DNA from: Rhodohalobacter sulfatireducens
GTDB lineage: Bacteria > Bacteroidota > Rhodothermia > Balneolales > Balneolaceae
Reading direction: 5' to 3'
Length of the DNA stretch: 64,000 bases
Assembly: GCF_022012475.1 (NCBI RefSeq)
Contig: NZ_JAKLWS010000009.1
Location: 86,143 to 150,142, forward strand
A model generated the notes under the pieces. The model ran no database searches. It was not told the origin of the DNA and saw only the letters and a program-made list of their open reading frames with translations. The translations under genes and the position numbers were made by a program. Below, one piece after another: positions 35,575 through 45,730 of the stretch (position 1 is the stretch's first letter; every line of letters begins with the position of its first letter).

Positions 35575-37866
35575 ATGAAAATACGCTTTGTTTCTTTGAA
35601 AACATTTTCTGTCAGGATATTCAAATATTTACTAATTCTTATTTCAACTCTGTTTGTTATAGTTCCTTATGGTTTTGGCCAAAATTTAGAAACATCACAA
35701 ATCATTTCGGGCGATATTTTTGATGCTGAATCTGGTGAACCGGTACCCTTTGCATACGTTCATCTTGAAGAGATTAATCGTGCTATTACTGCTGATAGGA
35801 ATGGTAAATTTCAGTTTCAAAATATTCCAACCGGAACTTACACATTGGCTGTTCACAGACTGGGTTTTCGTGATTGGCATCGTGAAATTGAAATAACCGG
35901 TGGTAATCAATCAATAAAAATACCCCTCCAGCCGGTTTCAGTATTGAGTGAAGAAATTACAGTAACAGGTGATTCTGAATTAACTACAGGATCTCGACTG
36001 GAACATGTATCTACAAAAATTTTGGGACAGGAATTGCGAAGAAATCTGGGAACTACTTTATCCGAAACTCTTCAGAACGAGGCGGGATTCAGTGAACGTT
36101 CTATTGGCCCCGTACCCGGTCGTCCCGTAATTCGAGGACTTGGTGATGAGCGAGTATTGATCTTGCAAGATGGCGAACGAACCGGAGATATATCAGCACA
36201 ATCTGCTGATCATGCAGTGACTATTGATCCAATGGGGGCAGATGAGATCGAAATTGCCCGGGGCCCCGCAGCCTTAGCTTATGGAGCTAACGCCATTGGC
36301 GGAGTTATAAATGTGGTAAGGAATCAAATTCCGTCCTCGGTTCCAAGTTCAACCACGGGTTCTCTTTCGCTACAGGGAAAATCAGTTAATAAAGGGGCCT
36401 CCGGTGCATTCGATGCTTCTATACCCCTGGGAAATTTTGCAATGAATCTTGATATCAATGGGCGAACAGGGACAGACTTTACAACACCAAAAGGAACTGT
36501 TGAAAACTCATACATTCTAAACACTCATGACACAGCGGGAATTAGTTACATCGGGAATAAGGGATATATTGGTGGATCTGCTTCCTACTATTACTCAGAA
36601 TACGGAATCCCACCTGATCCATTAGGTGGACATCCAAGCGGTGTAGATATCGAAATGACAAAGTACCAGTTTGATATTCGAGCAGAACGAACATTCAGTG
36701 ACTCATTTTTTAGATTAGCAGAGGGCCGATATTCATTTGTAAATTATAATCATGTTGAGATTGAATCGAATGGATCTGTTGGGACTGAGTTTGGTAATTT
36801 AACTGCCAATGCATCTGCCAGGCTTCATAATAAAGAGTGGGGAATATTTGATAACGGATCCATGGGATTCTGGGGTGAATGGCAGGATTACGCTGTTTTT
36901 GGAGCAAGAACCCCGGATGCAAATCAGTATAGCACCGCTGCTTATATCATCCAAGTAGGCGATGCGGGTGACTTACATTATGAACTCGGTTCACGTTTTG
37001 AATATGTACTTTCCAAGCCTAAGGAAGAACGAAATTCTATTCGAATCGGTGAGATCAAACAGAGATCATTTGCGGCTCTTTCTACATCTGCATCTGCAAT
37101 TTACGGATTAACGAATGAGTTATTTGTTGGTTCAACTTATATGCACTCGTTTCGGGCTCCAACTTTGGAGGAGCTTTACTCCGAAGGCCCTCATCTCGCT
37201 GCATATAGTTACGAGATTGGAAATCCGAAATTGGATGCTGAAAGAGGCATCGGGCTTGAGATCTTTTTCAGATACCGGTCAAACAGATTAACTGCAGAAC
37301 TGGCAGGGTATCGAAATGACTTTCAAAACTATTTATATGCCCGCGACACCGGGGAACAAAGCATATCAGATCCATCTTTAAACAATTACCAGTTTGTAGG
37401 TGAGTCTGCTCTGTTTTTGGGAACGGAATTTTCTGCTGACCTTCAGCTCACAGATCAACTTTCAGTTGGCGGTACATTATCTTATACGAAGGCAGAACGA
37501 AATGTAAGTGAGGAGGAAAAGCAAATTACAGGATATAGTGGAGATACCCGTCCCCTTCCGATGATCCCGCCCTTGCAGGGTTCGGTTTACTCTCGATTTT
37601 CAAAGAATAATTTTACCGCGACTGTTCGATATAAAATGTCGGATGCGCAAACTCGTCTCGGAGAATTTGAAACAGAAACCGAGGGGTATGGACTTTTAAG
37701 TGCAACACTCCAATACAGATTTTCCACCTCCGGTATCCTTCATACGGTTTCACTGAGCGGATCAAACCTTCTGGATACTACTTATCGAGATCATTTATCC
37801 AGGATTAAGGAGGTTTTTCCTGCACCGGGACGGAATCTTAATCTGCTTTACCGCCTCTATTTTTAA
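35575..37866 (+). CDS. TonB-dependent outer-membrane receptor with carboxypeptidase-regulatory-like domain
   Basis: A 763-residue receptor. Long leader ending FGQ (36), a CarboxypepD_reg-like domain (about 43-125: GDIFDAESGEPVPFAYVHLEE, RNGKFQFQNIPTGTYTLAVH), a plug domain (ETLQNEAGFSERSIGPVPGRPVIRGLG and EIARGPAALAYGANAIGGVINVV) and a 22-strand barrel closing with aromatic Phe (LLYRLYF). It is shorter than SusC receptors and lacks the VVGYGT signature, so it belongs to the siderophore/metal class. Neighbouring His-rich lipoprotein suggests zinc, copper or a metallophore as substrate. Confidence 0.9.
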   Translation: MKIRFVSLKTFSVRIFKYLLILISTLFVIVPYGFGQNLETSQIISGDIFDAESGEPVPFAYVHLEEINRAITADRNGKFQFQNIPTGTYTLAVHRLGFRDWHREIEITGGNQSIKIPLQPVSVLSEEITVTGDSELTTGSRLEHVSTKILGQELRRNLGTTLSETLQNEAGFSERSIGPVPGRPVIRGLGDERVLILQDGERTGDISAQSADHAVTIDPMGADEIEIARGPAALAYGANAIGGVINVVRNQIPSSVPSSTTGSLSLQGKSVNKGASGAFDASIPLGNFAMNLDINGRTGTDFTTPKGTVENSYILNTHDTAGISYIGNKGYIGGSASYYYSEYGIPPDPLGGHPSGVDIEMTKYQFDIRAERTFSDSFFRLAEGRYSFVNYNHVEIESNGSVGTEFGNLTANASARLHNKEWGIFDNGSMGFWGEWQDYAVFGARTPDANQYSTAAYIIQVGDAGDLHYELGSRFEYVLSKPKEERNSIRIGEIKQRSFAALSTSASAIYGLTNELFVGSTYMHSFRAPTLEELYSEGPHLAAYSYEIGNPKLDAERGIGLEIFFRYRSNRLTAELAGYRNDFQNYLYARDTGEQSISDPSLNNYQFVGESALFLGTEFSADLQLTDQLSVGGTLSYTKAERNVSEEEKQITGYSGDTRPLPMIPPLQGSVYSRFSKNNFTATVRYKMSDAQTRLGEFETETEGYGLLSATLQYRFSTSGILHTVSLSGSNLLDTTYRDHLSRIKEVFPAPGRNLNLLYRLYF

Positions 37867-38152
37867 TTATTGAATTCGCAGATGGCACTACCTTGGTTTC
37901 ATGCATTCGACCCATTCATTTCATCTGTCAATATTTAAAATTATATTTTTTCAGACTTATCTTCTTTACGAATAAAACCTACTGTCATTAAGCGGAACAT
38001 AGACTTCTTAAAAACGTTCAAAACCTTGTAAAGTGTTTACTGCAAAGGATTAAATGAAAGCAACTAAATTTAATTAACATCGCTATTGAGACGATAAAAT
38101 CATCTACAGAACGTCACTCTTTCATAGAAGTATTACCCATTTCACAAATCAA
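37867..38152. other. Intergenic region without recognisable elements
   Basis: Nearly 290 bp of AT-rich sequence between the receptor and the CrtC-like gene. No reading frame, hairpin terminator or repeat family was recognised; it presumably carries the promoter of the downstream gene. Confidence 0.4.
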
Positions 38153-39220
38153 ATGAAGAACACAATCAGACTTATAATTTTTGCCTTTGCTTTATTAGCA
38201 TATTCACCCTTGTCGGCTCAGTATGCGAATCCCAGTGGAGATTTGAAGCCTGTTTCTGACGATGATATTTGGGCAAAAACCCTGGAGGGGAATCATTACA
38301 ATGAGATGTGGAACTACCAGTTTTACCTGAATGATGGAATCACTGTTCACGCCGCTTTTTCAGTGGCAAATTTCGGTAGTTTTAAAGCTCCTGTAAGTGG
38401 TTTACAGATGTCTATTCAAAATCTGGATGGACAACTTTACCAGGTTTCAAGGGAGTACCCCATCGATCAATTAATTCAGGATCGCGAAAAAAACATATTT
38501 AAACTGCATCCCAATCGTACAATCTCTTTCCAGGGCAACCTTCCTGAAGAACATCGGGTAAACATAGAGTTCACAAAACACGATGTATACTATAAAGTAG
38601 AGTTGGAATTTTCGAATATTCAAAGGGGATTTAAATGGGGTGACGGCACCTTTCATATCGAAGGACAGGATGTGGGCATTATCACTCATATTCCGTACGC
38701 AGAAGTTCAGGGCACCGTAGCTGTGAATGATGTTGAAAAAAACGTACGCGGAACGGCATATATGGATCATACGTACCATGATCGAGCGGCAACCGATATT
38801 ATGGACAGTGGATATCGATTTGTTCATCATGAAGACAGTAAGAATTGGGACTTGCTATATTTCCTTTTACCCAAGGATGCCTCAAATAACAGTACCGTTG
38901 GGTTTCGATTGAAAAATACAGATGGCAGTATATCCGTAAATGGAATCGAAAAAATTTCCAGGATGAACTCCTCTGAAACGTTCGGTGTGGATGTAGCACG
39001 AGTTATGGACATGAATATGGAGGATGATACTGAAATCCGGCTGTCTCGAACAGATGATTTTGAAAAATTTTCAATTCTCAGTGAACTTGGATGGCTTGCA
39101 AAAAAAGCAGCTAAGAGTTTCCTGGGGGGTGAAGTTATTTCACTTCGTGGAGAAGCTATTCTGATGGAACAGGCAAATCGACCTAAGAGAGGTTACTACA
39201 ACTTTTATGTAGTAGATTGA
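38153..39220 (+). CDS. Secreted CrtC/AttH-like lipocalin-fold protein
   Basis: A 355-residue protein with a signal peptide ending PLSAQ (23). Two beta-rich halves, each with patterns seen in the hydroxyneurosporene synthase (CrtC)/AttH family: MWNYQFYLNDGITVHAAFSVANFG in the first and the VRGTAYMDHTYHDRAATDIMDSGYRFVHH segment, which resembles the conserved GxGYxDHxxG block, in the second. CrtC hydrates carotenoids; related secreted proteins have no known activity. The call is by pattern, so a distant non-carotenoid lipocalin remains possible. Confidence 0.55.
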   Translation: MKNTIRLIIFAFALLAYSPLSAQYANPSGDLKPVSDDDIWAKTLEGNHYNEMWNYQFYLNDGITVHAAFSVANFGSFKAPVSGLQMSIQNLDGQLYQVSREYPIDQLIQDREKNIFKLHPNRTISFQGNLPEEHRVNIEFTKHDVYYKVELEFSNIQRGFKWGDGTFHIEGQDVGIITHIPYAEVQGTVAVNDVEKNVRGTAYMDHTYHDRAATDIMDSGYRFVHHEDSKNWDLLYFLLPKDASNNSTVGFRLKNTDGSISVNGIEKISRMNSSETFGVDVARVMDMNMEDDTEIRLSRTDDFEKFSILSELGWLAKKAAKSFLGGEVISLRGEAILMEQANRPKRGYYNFYVVD

Positions 39221-39380
39221 GAATTCTGCTTCTACTTCTTTTAAAAACCTAAGGGTGTGTTATATTTATGCTCAAATTAACACCATATGAGACATTGTAT
39301 TTTTTCTACCTATTTGTGGATCTGTATTTGACTTATAATTTCTACATGTCTTGAGATTTGATATCGGTATCAAAAATACA

Positions 39381-40997
39381 ATGTCTTGTTCAACAAAATA
39401 TCAAAAAATGGTTATAAGAGCTTGTCTCATATTTCTACTGTTTCTAATAAATATCTCTCCCCTTTCCGCCCAAATGAGTGATGCTCCTGACCGAACCGAA
39501 GGTGAAGGACCCTATGAGCGACTGATCATCCGCAGTGCAACGATGATTGACGGGACAGGCTCCCCCGCTGTTGGCCCGGTTGATATTGTAATATCCGGTA
39601 ATCGGATCACAGATATCCAAACCGTGGGGTATCCCGGAGTACCGATAGATGAAGAAAATAGGCCCGATGCTGATGAAAATACCCGGGAACTCGATGCATC
39701 CGGGATGTACATACTGCCAGGATTTTTTGACATGCATGCTCATACCGGTGGACTAGCGCAGGGAACCGTCCCCGAATATGTATATAAACTTTGGTTGGCA
39801 CACGGAATCACTTCTATTCGCGAACCCGGCTCTTTCAATGGCCTGGATTGGACACTTCGCCATAAAGAGAGAAGTTCCGATAATGAGATTACCGCTCCAC
39901 GAATTTTTGCATATGCCGGTTTTGGTATGGGTTCTGAGGAACCGATTACCACACCTGAGCAAGCAAGAAATTGGGTCAGGATGATTGATGAACAGGGAGC
40001 AGATGGCATCAAGTTTTTTGGTGCACGGCCCGAAATCTGGGAAGCTGCCCTTGATGAAGCCAATCAAAGGGGACTTGGCTCGATGACTCATCACGCCCAA
40101 ACACGTGTTGTCTATGCAAATGTACTGGATACTTCCGAAATGGGACTCAAAGGAATGACACACTGGTATGGCCTGCCGGAAGCTCTGTTTACCGATCGAA
40201 TCATCCAGGATTACCCGTTGGATTATAACTACAGTAACGAACAACACCGGTTTGAAGAAGCGGGAAAACTTTGGAAGCAGGCGACTGAACCCGGAAGTGA
40301 ACATTGGAATGAAGTAATGAATACATTGCTCGCCCGCGACTTTGAGATCAATCCAACCTTTACCATCTACGAAGCAAGCCGAGATCTGATGAGAGCACGT
40401 CGCGCCGAATGGCACGAAAAATATACTGTTCCTTCGCTTTGGGAATTCTATAAACCAAACAGGAAAGCACATGGCTCCTATTGGTTTGATTGGGGAACCG
40501 AGCAGGAAGTAGCCTGGAAAGAAAATTATCAACTTTGGATGGATTTCATCAATGAATACAAAAATCGAGGCGGCACGGTAACACTCGGCTCAGATGCAGG
40601 TTATATCTACAAACTCTATGGTTTTGCATACATCCGCGAAATGGAGTTGATGCGTGAAGCCGGTTTTCATCCGCTTGAGATATTTCAGTCAGCGTCATTA
40701 AAAGCCGCCGAAGTTCTCGAAGTGGATAACCAGCTCGGCACAATTGAGATTGGAAAACTTGCTGACTTAGTGATTGTTGAGGAGAATCCACAAGAAAATC
40801 TAAAAGTACTGTATGGGACGGGAGCGATTCGAGTGAATGAACAGAATGAAGCAGTCCGCACCGGTGGTGTGAAATATACCGTCAAAGACGGGATTATTTA
40901 TGATGCCCAACAACTTCTCGACGATGTTGAGCGGATGGTCAATGAATCTAAGCAAAAACTGGATTATCAAATTACTCAACCCGGATTAGATTATTGA
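39381..40997 (+). CDS. Secreted metal-dependent amidohydrolase
   Basis: Start set at the ATG at 39381; a TTG 30 bases upstream is less likely and an ATG at 39408 is a third option, right before the signal helix (MVIRACLIFLLFLINISPLSAQ). Amidohydrolase-superfamily motifs: N-terminal metal pair in FDMHAHTGG, further ligands in MTHHAQ and MTHWYG, and catalytic Asp in VTLGSDAGYIYKLYGF; C-terminal GTIEIGKLADLVIVEENP. This is the imidazolonepropionase-like/prolidase-like exported group. Its stop overlaps the start of the dehydratase gene by one base (TGATG). Confidence 0.85.
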   Translation: MSCSTKYQKMVIRACLIFLLFLINISPLSAQMSDAPDRTEGEGPYERLIIRSATMIDGTGSPAVGPVDIVISGNRITDIQTVGYPGVPIDEENRPDADENTRELDASGMYILPGFFDMHAHTGGLAQGTVPEYVYKLWLAHGITSIREPGSFNGLDWTLRHKERSSDNEITAPRIFAYAGFGMGSEEPITTPEQARNWVRMIDEQGADGIKFFGARPEIWEAALDEANQRGLGSMTHHAQTRVVYANVLDTSEMGLKGMTHWYGLPEALFTDRIIQDYPLDYNYSNEQHRFEEAGKLWKQATEPGSEHWNEVMNTLLARDFEINPTFTIYEASRDLMRARRAEWHEKYTVPSLWEFYKPNRKAHGSYWFDWGTEQEVAWKENYQLWMDFINEYKNRGGTVTLGSDAGYIYKLYGFAYIREMELMREAGFHPLEIFQSASLKAAEVLEVDNQLGTIEIGKLADLVIVEENPQENLKVLYGTGAIRVNEQNEAVRTGGVKYTVKDGIIYDAQQLLDDVERMVNESKQKLDYQITQPGLDY

Positions 40998-41947
40998 TGA
41001 GCGATATTCCAACTTACTCAGATATAAAAGAGGCGGCTAAACGAATCCAAGGTTTTGCACACAAAACGCCGGTTCTCCAATCCTCTTTTTTCAATCAACG
41101 AACCGGGGCTGAACTCTTCTTCAAGTGTGAAAATTTTCAGAAAGTCGGAGCTTTTAAATTTCGCGGTGCTTTTAACGCGATCTCCCAACTTACTGAAGAT
41201 GACGGCAAGAAAGGGATCATCACCCACTCTTCGGGAAACCATGCACAAGCGGTTGCACTGGCATCAAAAATGAATGGTTATAAAGCGACCATCGTAATGC
41301 CTGAAAATGCTCCTATAGTAAAGGTAAATGCCGTTCGGGATTATGGAGCTGAAATAGTTTTTTGTGAATCCACGATTGAATCACGGCAGGAATCGACGGA
41401 TCAGATCATCTCAACAACCGGTGCAACATTTATTCATCCCTATAACAATGCTGATGTTATCGCCGGACAGGGAACATCAGCCAAAGAACTTCTCGAAGAG
41501 GTTCCTGATCTCGATATCATCATCGCACCGATTGGCGGGGGCGGATTGATGAGCGGTACAGCTATCGCATCCAAGTCAATCAAGCCAGATATAAAAGTGT
41601 TGGGAGCTGAACCAAAGCTGGCTGATGATGCCTACAGATCATTTCAAGCCGGATCTATCCAACCCGTATTACGAACAGATACCATTGCAGACGGTCTCCG
41701 TACGTCCCTCGGTTCTCTAACATTTCAAATCATAAAAGATAATGTGGATGATATCGTAACAGTAACGGAAGAATCGATTGTTCGTGATATGAGACGGGTT
41801 TGGGAGCGTATGAAAATCATTATTGAACCTTCGTGTGCAGTACCAATTTCGGCTTTATTGGACGGAGAGGTTGATATCAGTGGAAAAAAGGTTGGAATTA
41901 TTCTAACCGGTGGAAATGTAGATCTTGAAAATCTACCGTGGAAATAA
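40997..41947 (+). CDS. PLP-dependent threonine/serine dehydratase (serine racemase-like)
   Basis: A 316-residue fold-type II PLP enzyme; start at ATG 40997, directly overlapping the preceding stop. Lysine for the Schiff base is in VGAFKFRGAFNAIS, the cofactor ring-binding loop in HSSGNHAQAVALA, and the phosphate loop in IGGGGLMSGTAIA. No C-terminal ACT domain, so the catabolic or serine racemase-like type rather than feedback-regulated IlvA. Likely reaction: L-threonine or L-serine to 2-oxobutyrate or pyruvate plus ammonia. Coupling to a secreted amidohydrolase hints at amino-acid catabolism. Confidence 0.9.
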   Translation: MSDIPTYSDIKEAAKRIQGFAHKTPVLQSSFFNQRTGAELFFKCENFQKVGAFKFRGAFNAISQLTEDDGKKGIITHSSGNHAQAVALASKMNGYKATIVMPENAPIVKVNAVRDYGAEIVFCESTIESRQESTDQIISTTGATFIHPYNNADVIAGQGTSAKELLEEVPDLDIIIAPIGGGGLMSGTAIASKSIKPDIKVLGAEPKLADDAYRSFQAGSIQPVLRTDTIADGLRTSLGSLTFQIIKDNVDDIVTVTEESIVRDMRRVWERMKIIIEPSCAVPISALLDGEVDISGKKVGIILTGGNVDLENLPWK

Positions 41948-41999
41948 TTCACAGAAAATTATGTATGTTTTGCAGGTACAAATTTATTCCAGATCGTCT

Positions 42000-43430
42000 A
42001 TGATACGTTTTAAACCCATTTATCTACTACTCGGCTTAATTTTTCTTCTATCTTCATGTACGACTGAAGAGCAAAAACCTAAAAATCCATTTGAAGCTTA
42101 TCTCTCAGAAGTGGATCCTGCCTATGATTATGAACTTGAGAGAACCATTAATGAAGAAGACTTTACTGTTTATGTTGTAAAGATGGTTTCTCAAACGTGG
42201 CTAAATGAAGAGATTGTGGATGAATCTGAGTGGTGGCATTGGCTTACGATAGTAGTGCCAAACCAGGTAGAGCACACAACGGGATTACTATTCATTGGTG
42301 GTGGTGACAGGGATGATTCGGCTCCGGAATCCGCAAATCCAATTATTCAAAACGCTGCTTTAGCTACAAATTCTGTAACAGCATATCTTCACAATATTCC
42401 ATTTCAGCCTCTCACTTTTTTGAATGATAACCGAATGGATGATCGTGTTGAGGATGAAATCATAGCCTATGGTTGGCGGCAATTTTTAGAAGGAGGCTCT
42501 GAAGATGAAGATGCAGATTGGTTAAGCCGTTTACCCATGACTGCCGCAGCTCAACGCGCAATGGATACCGTAACTGATTTTGTGCAAAATCAACACTCCA
42601 CATCTGTTGACAGTTTTGTAGTTACGGGCGCATCTAAAAGAGGCTGGACAACATGGACAACCGGCATTTTTGATGATCGCGTAATTGCAATTGCTCCCAT
42701 TGTAATTGACCTGTTGAATCTTGAACCTTCATTTACTCATCACTGGAGGGCTTACGGAGAATGGTCACCTGCCATTGAGGACTATGAAGATGAACAGATT
42801 ATGGATTGGCAGTTTTCTGAGGAATACGACCGAATGCTTGACCTTATTGATCCAATCTCTTATCGCGACAGCCTGGATATGCCAAAATATATCATCAATG
42901 CTGCCAGCGATGAGTTTTTCCTGCCTGACAGCTGGCAATTTTACTGGAATGAACTTCCATCCCCAAAATATTTGCGATATGTGCCGAATGCCGGCCATTC
43001 GCTGGAAAATACAGATGTCCCCGAGAGTTTTATATCCTACTATAATCATGTCATTAACGACAGGTCGATACCCGATTTCAACTGGACAGCTGACACAACC
43101 GGTTTCCAAATTCAGCTGGACCCAAATAATCTACCGGACGAGCTCATGCTTTGGAATGCACACAATCCAGACGACCGGGATTTCAGACTCTATGTGATTG
43201 ATCGAATTTGGCTGGCCAGGAACCTTCAAGTTCCGGAGGATGGAAATATGTTTATCGAAATTGATACACCAGAGGATGGTTATACCGCCTGGTTTGTGGA
43301 AGCAACATATAAAGCTGATTCTGAATTACCCTTTAAACAAACCACAGGTGTTGTAGTAACTCCGAATACTTATCCATTTGAACCCTTTGCTCCTTCCGAT
43401 TCGCTGGGCTCTGTTGCTATCGGTGAATGA
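42000..43430 (+). CDS. PhoPQ-activated pathogenicity-related (PqaA-type) alpha/beta-hydrolase lipoprotein
   Basis: Start at the ATG at 42000 gives a lipoprotein signal (MIRFKPIYLLLGLIFLLSSC, Cys at 20); an in-frame start 75 bases earlier makes no signal peptide. Family segments: WLNEEIVDESEWWHWLTIVVP, the nucleophile-elbow-like FVVTGASKRGWTTWTTGIFD, and YIINAASDEFFLPDSWQFYWNEL with HSLENTDVP. PqaA proteins are linked to antimicrobial-peptide resistance in Salmonella and to a Dictyostelium spore protein; biochemical activity is not established. Fifty-two bp after the dehydratase on the same strand. Confidence 0.87.
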   Translation: MIRFKPIYLLLGLIFLLSSCTTEEQKPKNPFEAYLSEVDPAYDYELERTINEEDFTVYVVKMVSQTWLNEEIVDESEWWHWLTIVVPNQVEHTTGLLFIGGGDRDDSAPESANPIIQNAALATNSVTAYLHNIPFQPLTFLNDNRMDDRVEDEIIAYGWRQFLEGGSEDEDADWLSRLPMTAAAQRAMDTVTDFVQNQHSTSVDSFVVTGASKRGWTTWTTGIFDDRVIAIAPIVIDLLNLEPSFTHHWRAYGEWSPAIEDYEDEQIMDWQFSEEYDRMLDLIDPISYRDSLDMPKYIINAASDEFFLPDSWQFYWNELPSPKYLRYVPNAGHSLENTDVPESFISYYNHVINDRSIPDFNWTADTTGFQIQLDPNNLPDELMLWNAHNPDDRDFRLYVIDRIWLARNLQVPEDGNMFIEIDTPEDGYTAWFVEATYKADSELPFKQTTGVVVTPNTYPFEPFAPSDSLGSVAIGE

Positions 43431-43481
43431 TCTTGCGGCAAATTTAATTTTTGATAGCGAAATTACAGTAAGCCACGAAAC

Positions 43482-44414
43482 ATGAGAATTGTCTCCCTAT
43501 TACCAAGTACTACCGAAATATTATGTGATCTGGGCTTTGAAGATCAACTTGTAGGCAGATCGCATGAATGTGATCAACCTGAATCGATTAGAAATTTGCC
43601 GGAACTAACAGAATCGGCCGTAAAAAATACCGGGAATAGCGCTGAGATTGATCGAAATATTCATTCAGTCGTTGAAAATGGCCTCTCTGTGTTTACTGTA
43701 AAGACCGACTTGCTGGCAGAAATCAACCCGGATATCATATTTACGCAAGACCACTGCGAAGTTTGTGCCGTTTCTTTTGATGATGTGAAATCTGCCGTCC
43801 GGGAGTATTGCAGTGAAGACACTGAAGTCATCTCCATCTCCCCTTCAAATCTTGATGAGATCGCACAGTCGATTCACAAAATTGGAAAAGCACTGGGAGC
43901 TGAGGGTAAAGCTGAACAATTTGTAGACGAACTTGATCAGAGGATAGATATCATCCGAAATACAGTAATCGGAGAACCTGTAAAACGAGTGGCATGCCTG
44001 GAATGGATCGACCCGTTAATGACCGGGGGTAACTGGATACCTGAACTTCTTGAGATTGTAGGTGCCGAGTACCTGTTGTCTGAACCGGGTGAGCACTCTC
44101 CCTGGATTGATTGGGAGGATCTGGTGGAAGAAAATCCGGATGTAATACTCATAATGCCGTGTGGATATAGTATCGATCAATCGATAAAAGAATTTCACAT
44201 ACTTTCTCAGAAAAAAAATTGGCATTCTTTAAAAGCAGTACAAAACAACGAAGTATATATCCTTGACGGCAACCGGTATTTCAACCGACCCGGAACATCG
44301 ATATTTGAGTCAACGCGTATCCTGGCTGAAATTCTGCACCCGTCCCTGTTTAAACCGATACATCAAAATGTCGGGTGGATTCGGTTTGATGGACAGTTAC
44401 AAAATGCGCAATAA
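43482..44414 (+). CDS. BtuF-like periplasmic-binding-protein family member without signal peptide
   Basis: A 310-residue protein with the helical-backbone fold of cobalamin/iron substrate-binding proteins: MRIVSLLPSTTEILCDLGFEDQLVGRSHECD, INPDIIFTQDHCEVCAVSF, VACLEWIDPLMTGGNWIPEL and HSPWIDWEDLVEENPDVILIMPCG. It starts directly at the domain, with no leader, so it is cytoplasmic. Such leaderless proteins are common and often annotated cobalamin-binding; their function is uncertain. No riboswitch-like leader is visible in the 51-bp gap before it. Confidence 0.8.
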   Translation: MRIVSLLPSTTEILCDLGFEDQLVGRSHECDQPESIRNLPELTESAVKNTGNSAEIDRNIHSVVENGLSVFTVKTDLLAEINPDIIFTQDHCEVCAVSFDDVKSAVREYCSEDTEVISISPSNLDEIAQSIHKIGKALGAEGKAEQFVDELDQRIDIIRNTVIGEPVKRVACLEWIDPLMTGGNWIPELLEIVGAEYLLSEPGEHSPWIDWEDLVEENPDVILIMPCGYSIDQSIKEFHILSQKKNWHSLKAVQNNEVYILDGNRYFNRPGTSIFESTRILAEILHPSLFKPIHQNVGWIRFDGQLQNAQ

Positions 44415-44574
44415 ACTCTTAGATATTGACTCTTTAGCCTCTCTGAAATAAGCTGCCATTCGAAACTTGTTTCGCAATCTCCATTGGTTATTAAGTGTAA
44501 AAAACATCGGCCTGAGCTGGCAGAAAAAATCACCTCTAATCCTCTATCTCGTATGCTTTTTGAATCCCCTCTTT

Positions 44575-45054
44575 TTATGATTCATCCCGAGCTATTTGAA
44601 TAGATGGCATATGCTTAATTTCAAAATTGCATGAGTTTGCAATAAAACACATCTCATTTGCTTTATGGTGTAGTTTTTTTGCTTTCTCTCTTTTATGTGG
44701 TTCCAATATTATTACTTCAGGTTGCAGGATTACAGATTCGAAATATCCTGATCCTCTATCCTTTTCAATCATTACACCAATAGCCGAATCCCGGTAATCA
44801 ACTACTGTGACTCCATTTATAGAACAGAGATGCAGATACCAAAGCATGTGGCAAGAGGAGATTGAAGCAAGAAAAAGTTCCTCCGGATTATAACGATTTT
44901 TATCTCCTCGAAACGAAGGATCAGATGAACCTTTGATGTCCGGTTTACCATCAATTTGGATGGTATAATTTCTTTTATAAGATTCATAATTAGTGGTTCC
45001 ATTTCCGGTATTCCCGTTCCAGTCCAAAAATATTTGATAATCGTGTTTCTTCAT
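44575..45054 (-). CDS. OsmC-family peroxiredoxin-like protein
   Basis: A 159-residue OsmC/Ohr-fold protein. The N-terminal SDPSFRGDKNRYNPEELFLASISSCHMLWYLHLC carries the first redox cysteine on the central helix; the second catalytic Cys in LHHKANEMCFIANSC is also present. Such proteins reduce organic hydroperoxides with a thiol partner in the cytoplasm. The subgroup is OsmC-like rather than Ohr. Single gene, divergent from the small membrane-protein gene to its right. Confidence 0.88.
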   Translation of the reverse strand: MKKHDYQIFLDWNGNTGNGTTNYESYKRNYTIQIDGKPDIKGSSDPSFRGDKNRYNPEELFLASISSCHMLWYLHLCSINGVTVVDYRDSAIGVMIEKDRGSGYFESVILQPEVIILEPHKREKAKKLHHKANEMCFIANSCNFEIKHMPSIQIARDES

Positions 45055-45138
45055 CTGTTCAATTCAATTTATATGGAATCAAATCATTCAAATTAGTATT
45101 GTTCTTAAAAATTATCAGCCATAATTAACTTAGTAGCT

Positions 45139-45534
45139 ATGAGAAAAGATGACGTTTTTACGGCGATGATTAAGGAGGAGATCAATCAATTCCATAATTT
45201 CTTGAAGTATAAAGAGAAAAAGTGGTTACGCGAGGGTAAATATAGTAAAGTTGCTCAAAAAGGTCTTCGACAAGCCAGGATAATGGGGGTTTTTGTGATC
45301 TTCTCAATTCTTATTTTTTCTTTTTTCAGTGTATACCATTTTATTGATTACGGTAATACCGGTAACAACATCAGTCTATGGCTTGGAATTACTTCATGGA
45401 TATTTGTCATCATTTCAACAGTCTATTACACACGGGATATCCTTCAGAAGAAAAAAAGCATGGAGCGTATTTTAAAACTTCTTGATGCTCGAGAGGACTA
45501 TTACAGATCAAAAGAAAACGAAAAAAAGAGTTGA
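45139..45534 (+). CDS. Small two-helix membrane protein of unknown function
   Basis: A 131-residue protein: charged amphipathic N-terminus (EEINQFHNFLKYKEKKWLREG), two membrane helices (about 51-68 IMGVFVIFSILIFSFFSVY and 82-100 LWLGITSWIFVIISTVYYT) and a basic C-terminal helix (MERILKLLDAREDYYRSKEN). No family recognised. Its stop lies 1 bp before the ATG of the DUF3185-like gene, so the two are an operon. Confidence 0.6.
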   Translation: MRKDDVFTAMIKEEINQFHNFLKYKEKKWLREGKYSKVAQKGLRQARIMGVFVIFSILIFSFFSVYHFIDYGNTGNNISLWLGITSWIFVIISTVYYTRDILQKKKSMERILKLLDAREDYYRSKENEKKS

Positions 45535-45535
45535 T

Positions 45536-45730
45536 ATGAAAAAAGCCATTTCTGCCGGAATCTTCATTGCCGGACTCCTGCTTTTGTACTTTGGATACCA
45601 GGAATATCAATCCATAAGTTCAGAAGTGGAAGAGTTCTTTACAGGTTCACCGAGCAACCGTGCTCTTTGGATGTTGATTGGTGGAGCTGCAGCATCCATT
45701 GCAGGTTTGGTCGGACTGTTGAGAAATTGA
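45536..45730 (+). CDS. DUF3185-like small membrane protein
   Basis: Start at ATG 45536 (MKKAISAGIFIAGLLLLYFG); an upstream in-frame ATG overlaps the previous gene and is ignored. The 64-residue protein has two helices with the pattern GIFIAGLLLLYFGYQEYQSISSEVEEFFTGSPSNRALWMLIGGAAASIAGLVGL, which fits the DUF3185 family. Function unknown. Confidence 0.7.
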   Translation: MKKAISAGIFIAGLLLLYFGYQEYQSISSEVEEFFTGSPSNRALWMLIGGAAASIAGLVGLLRN

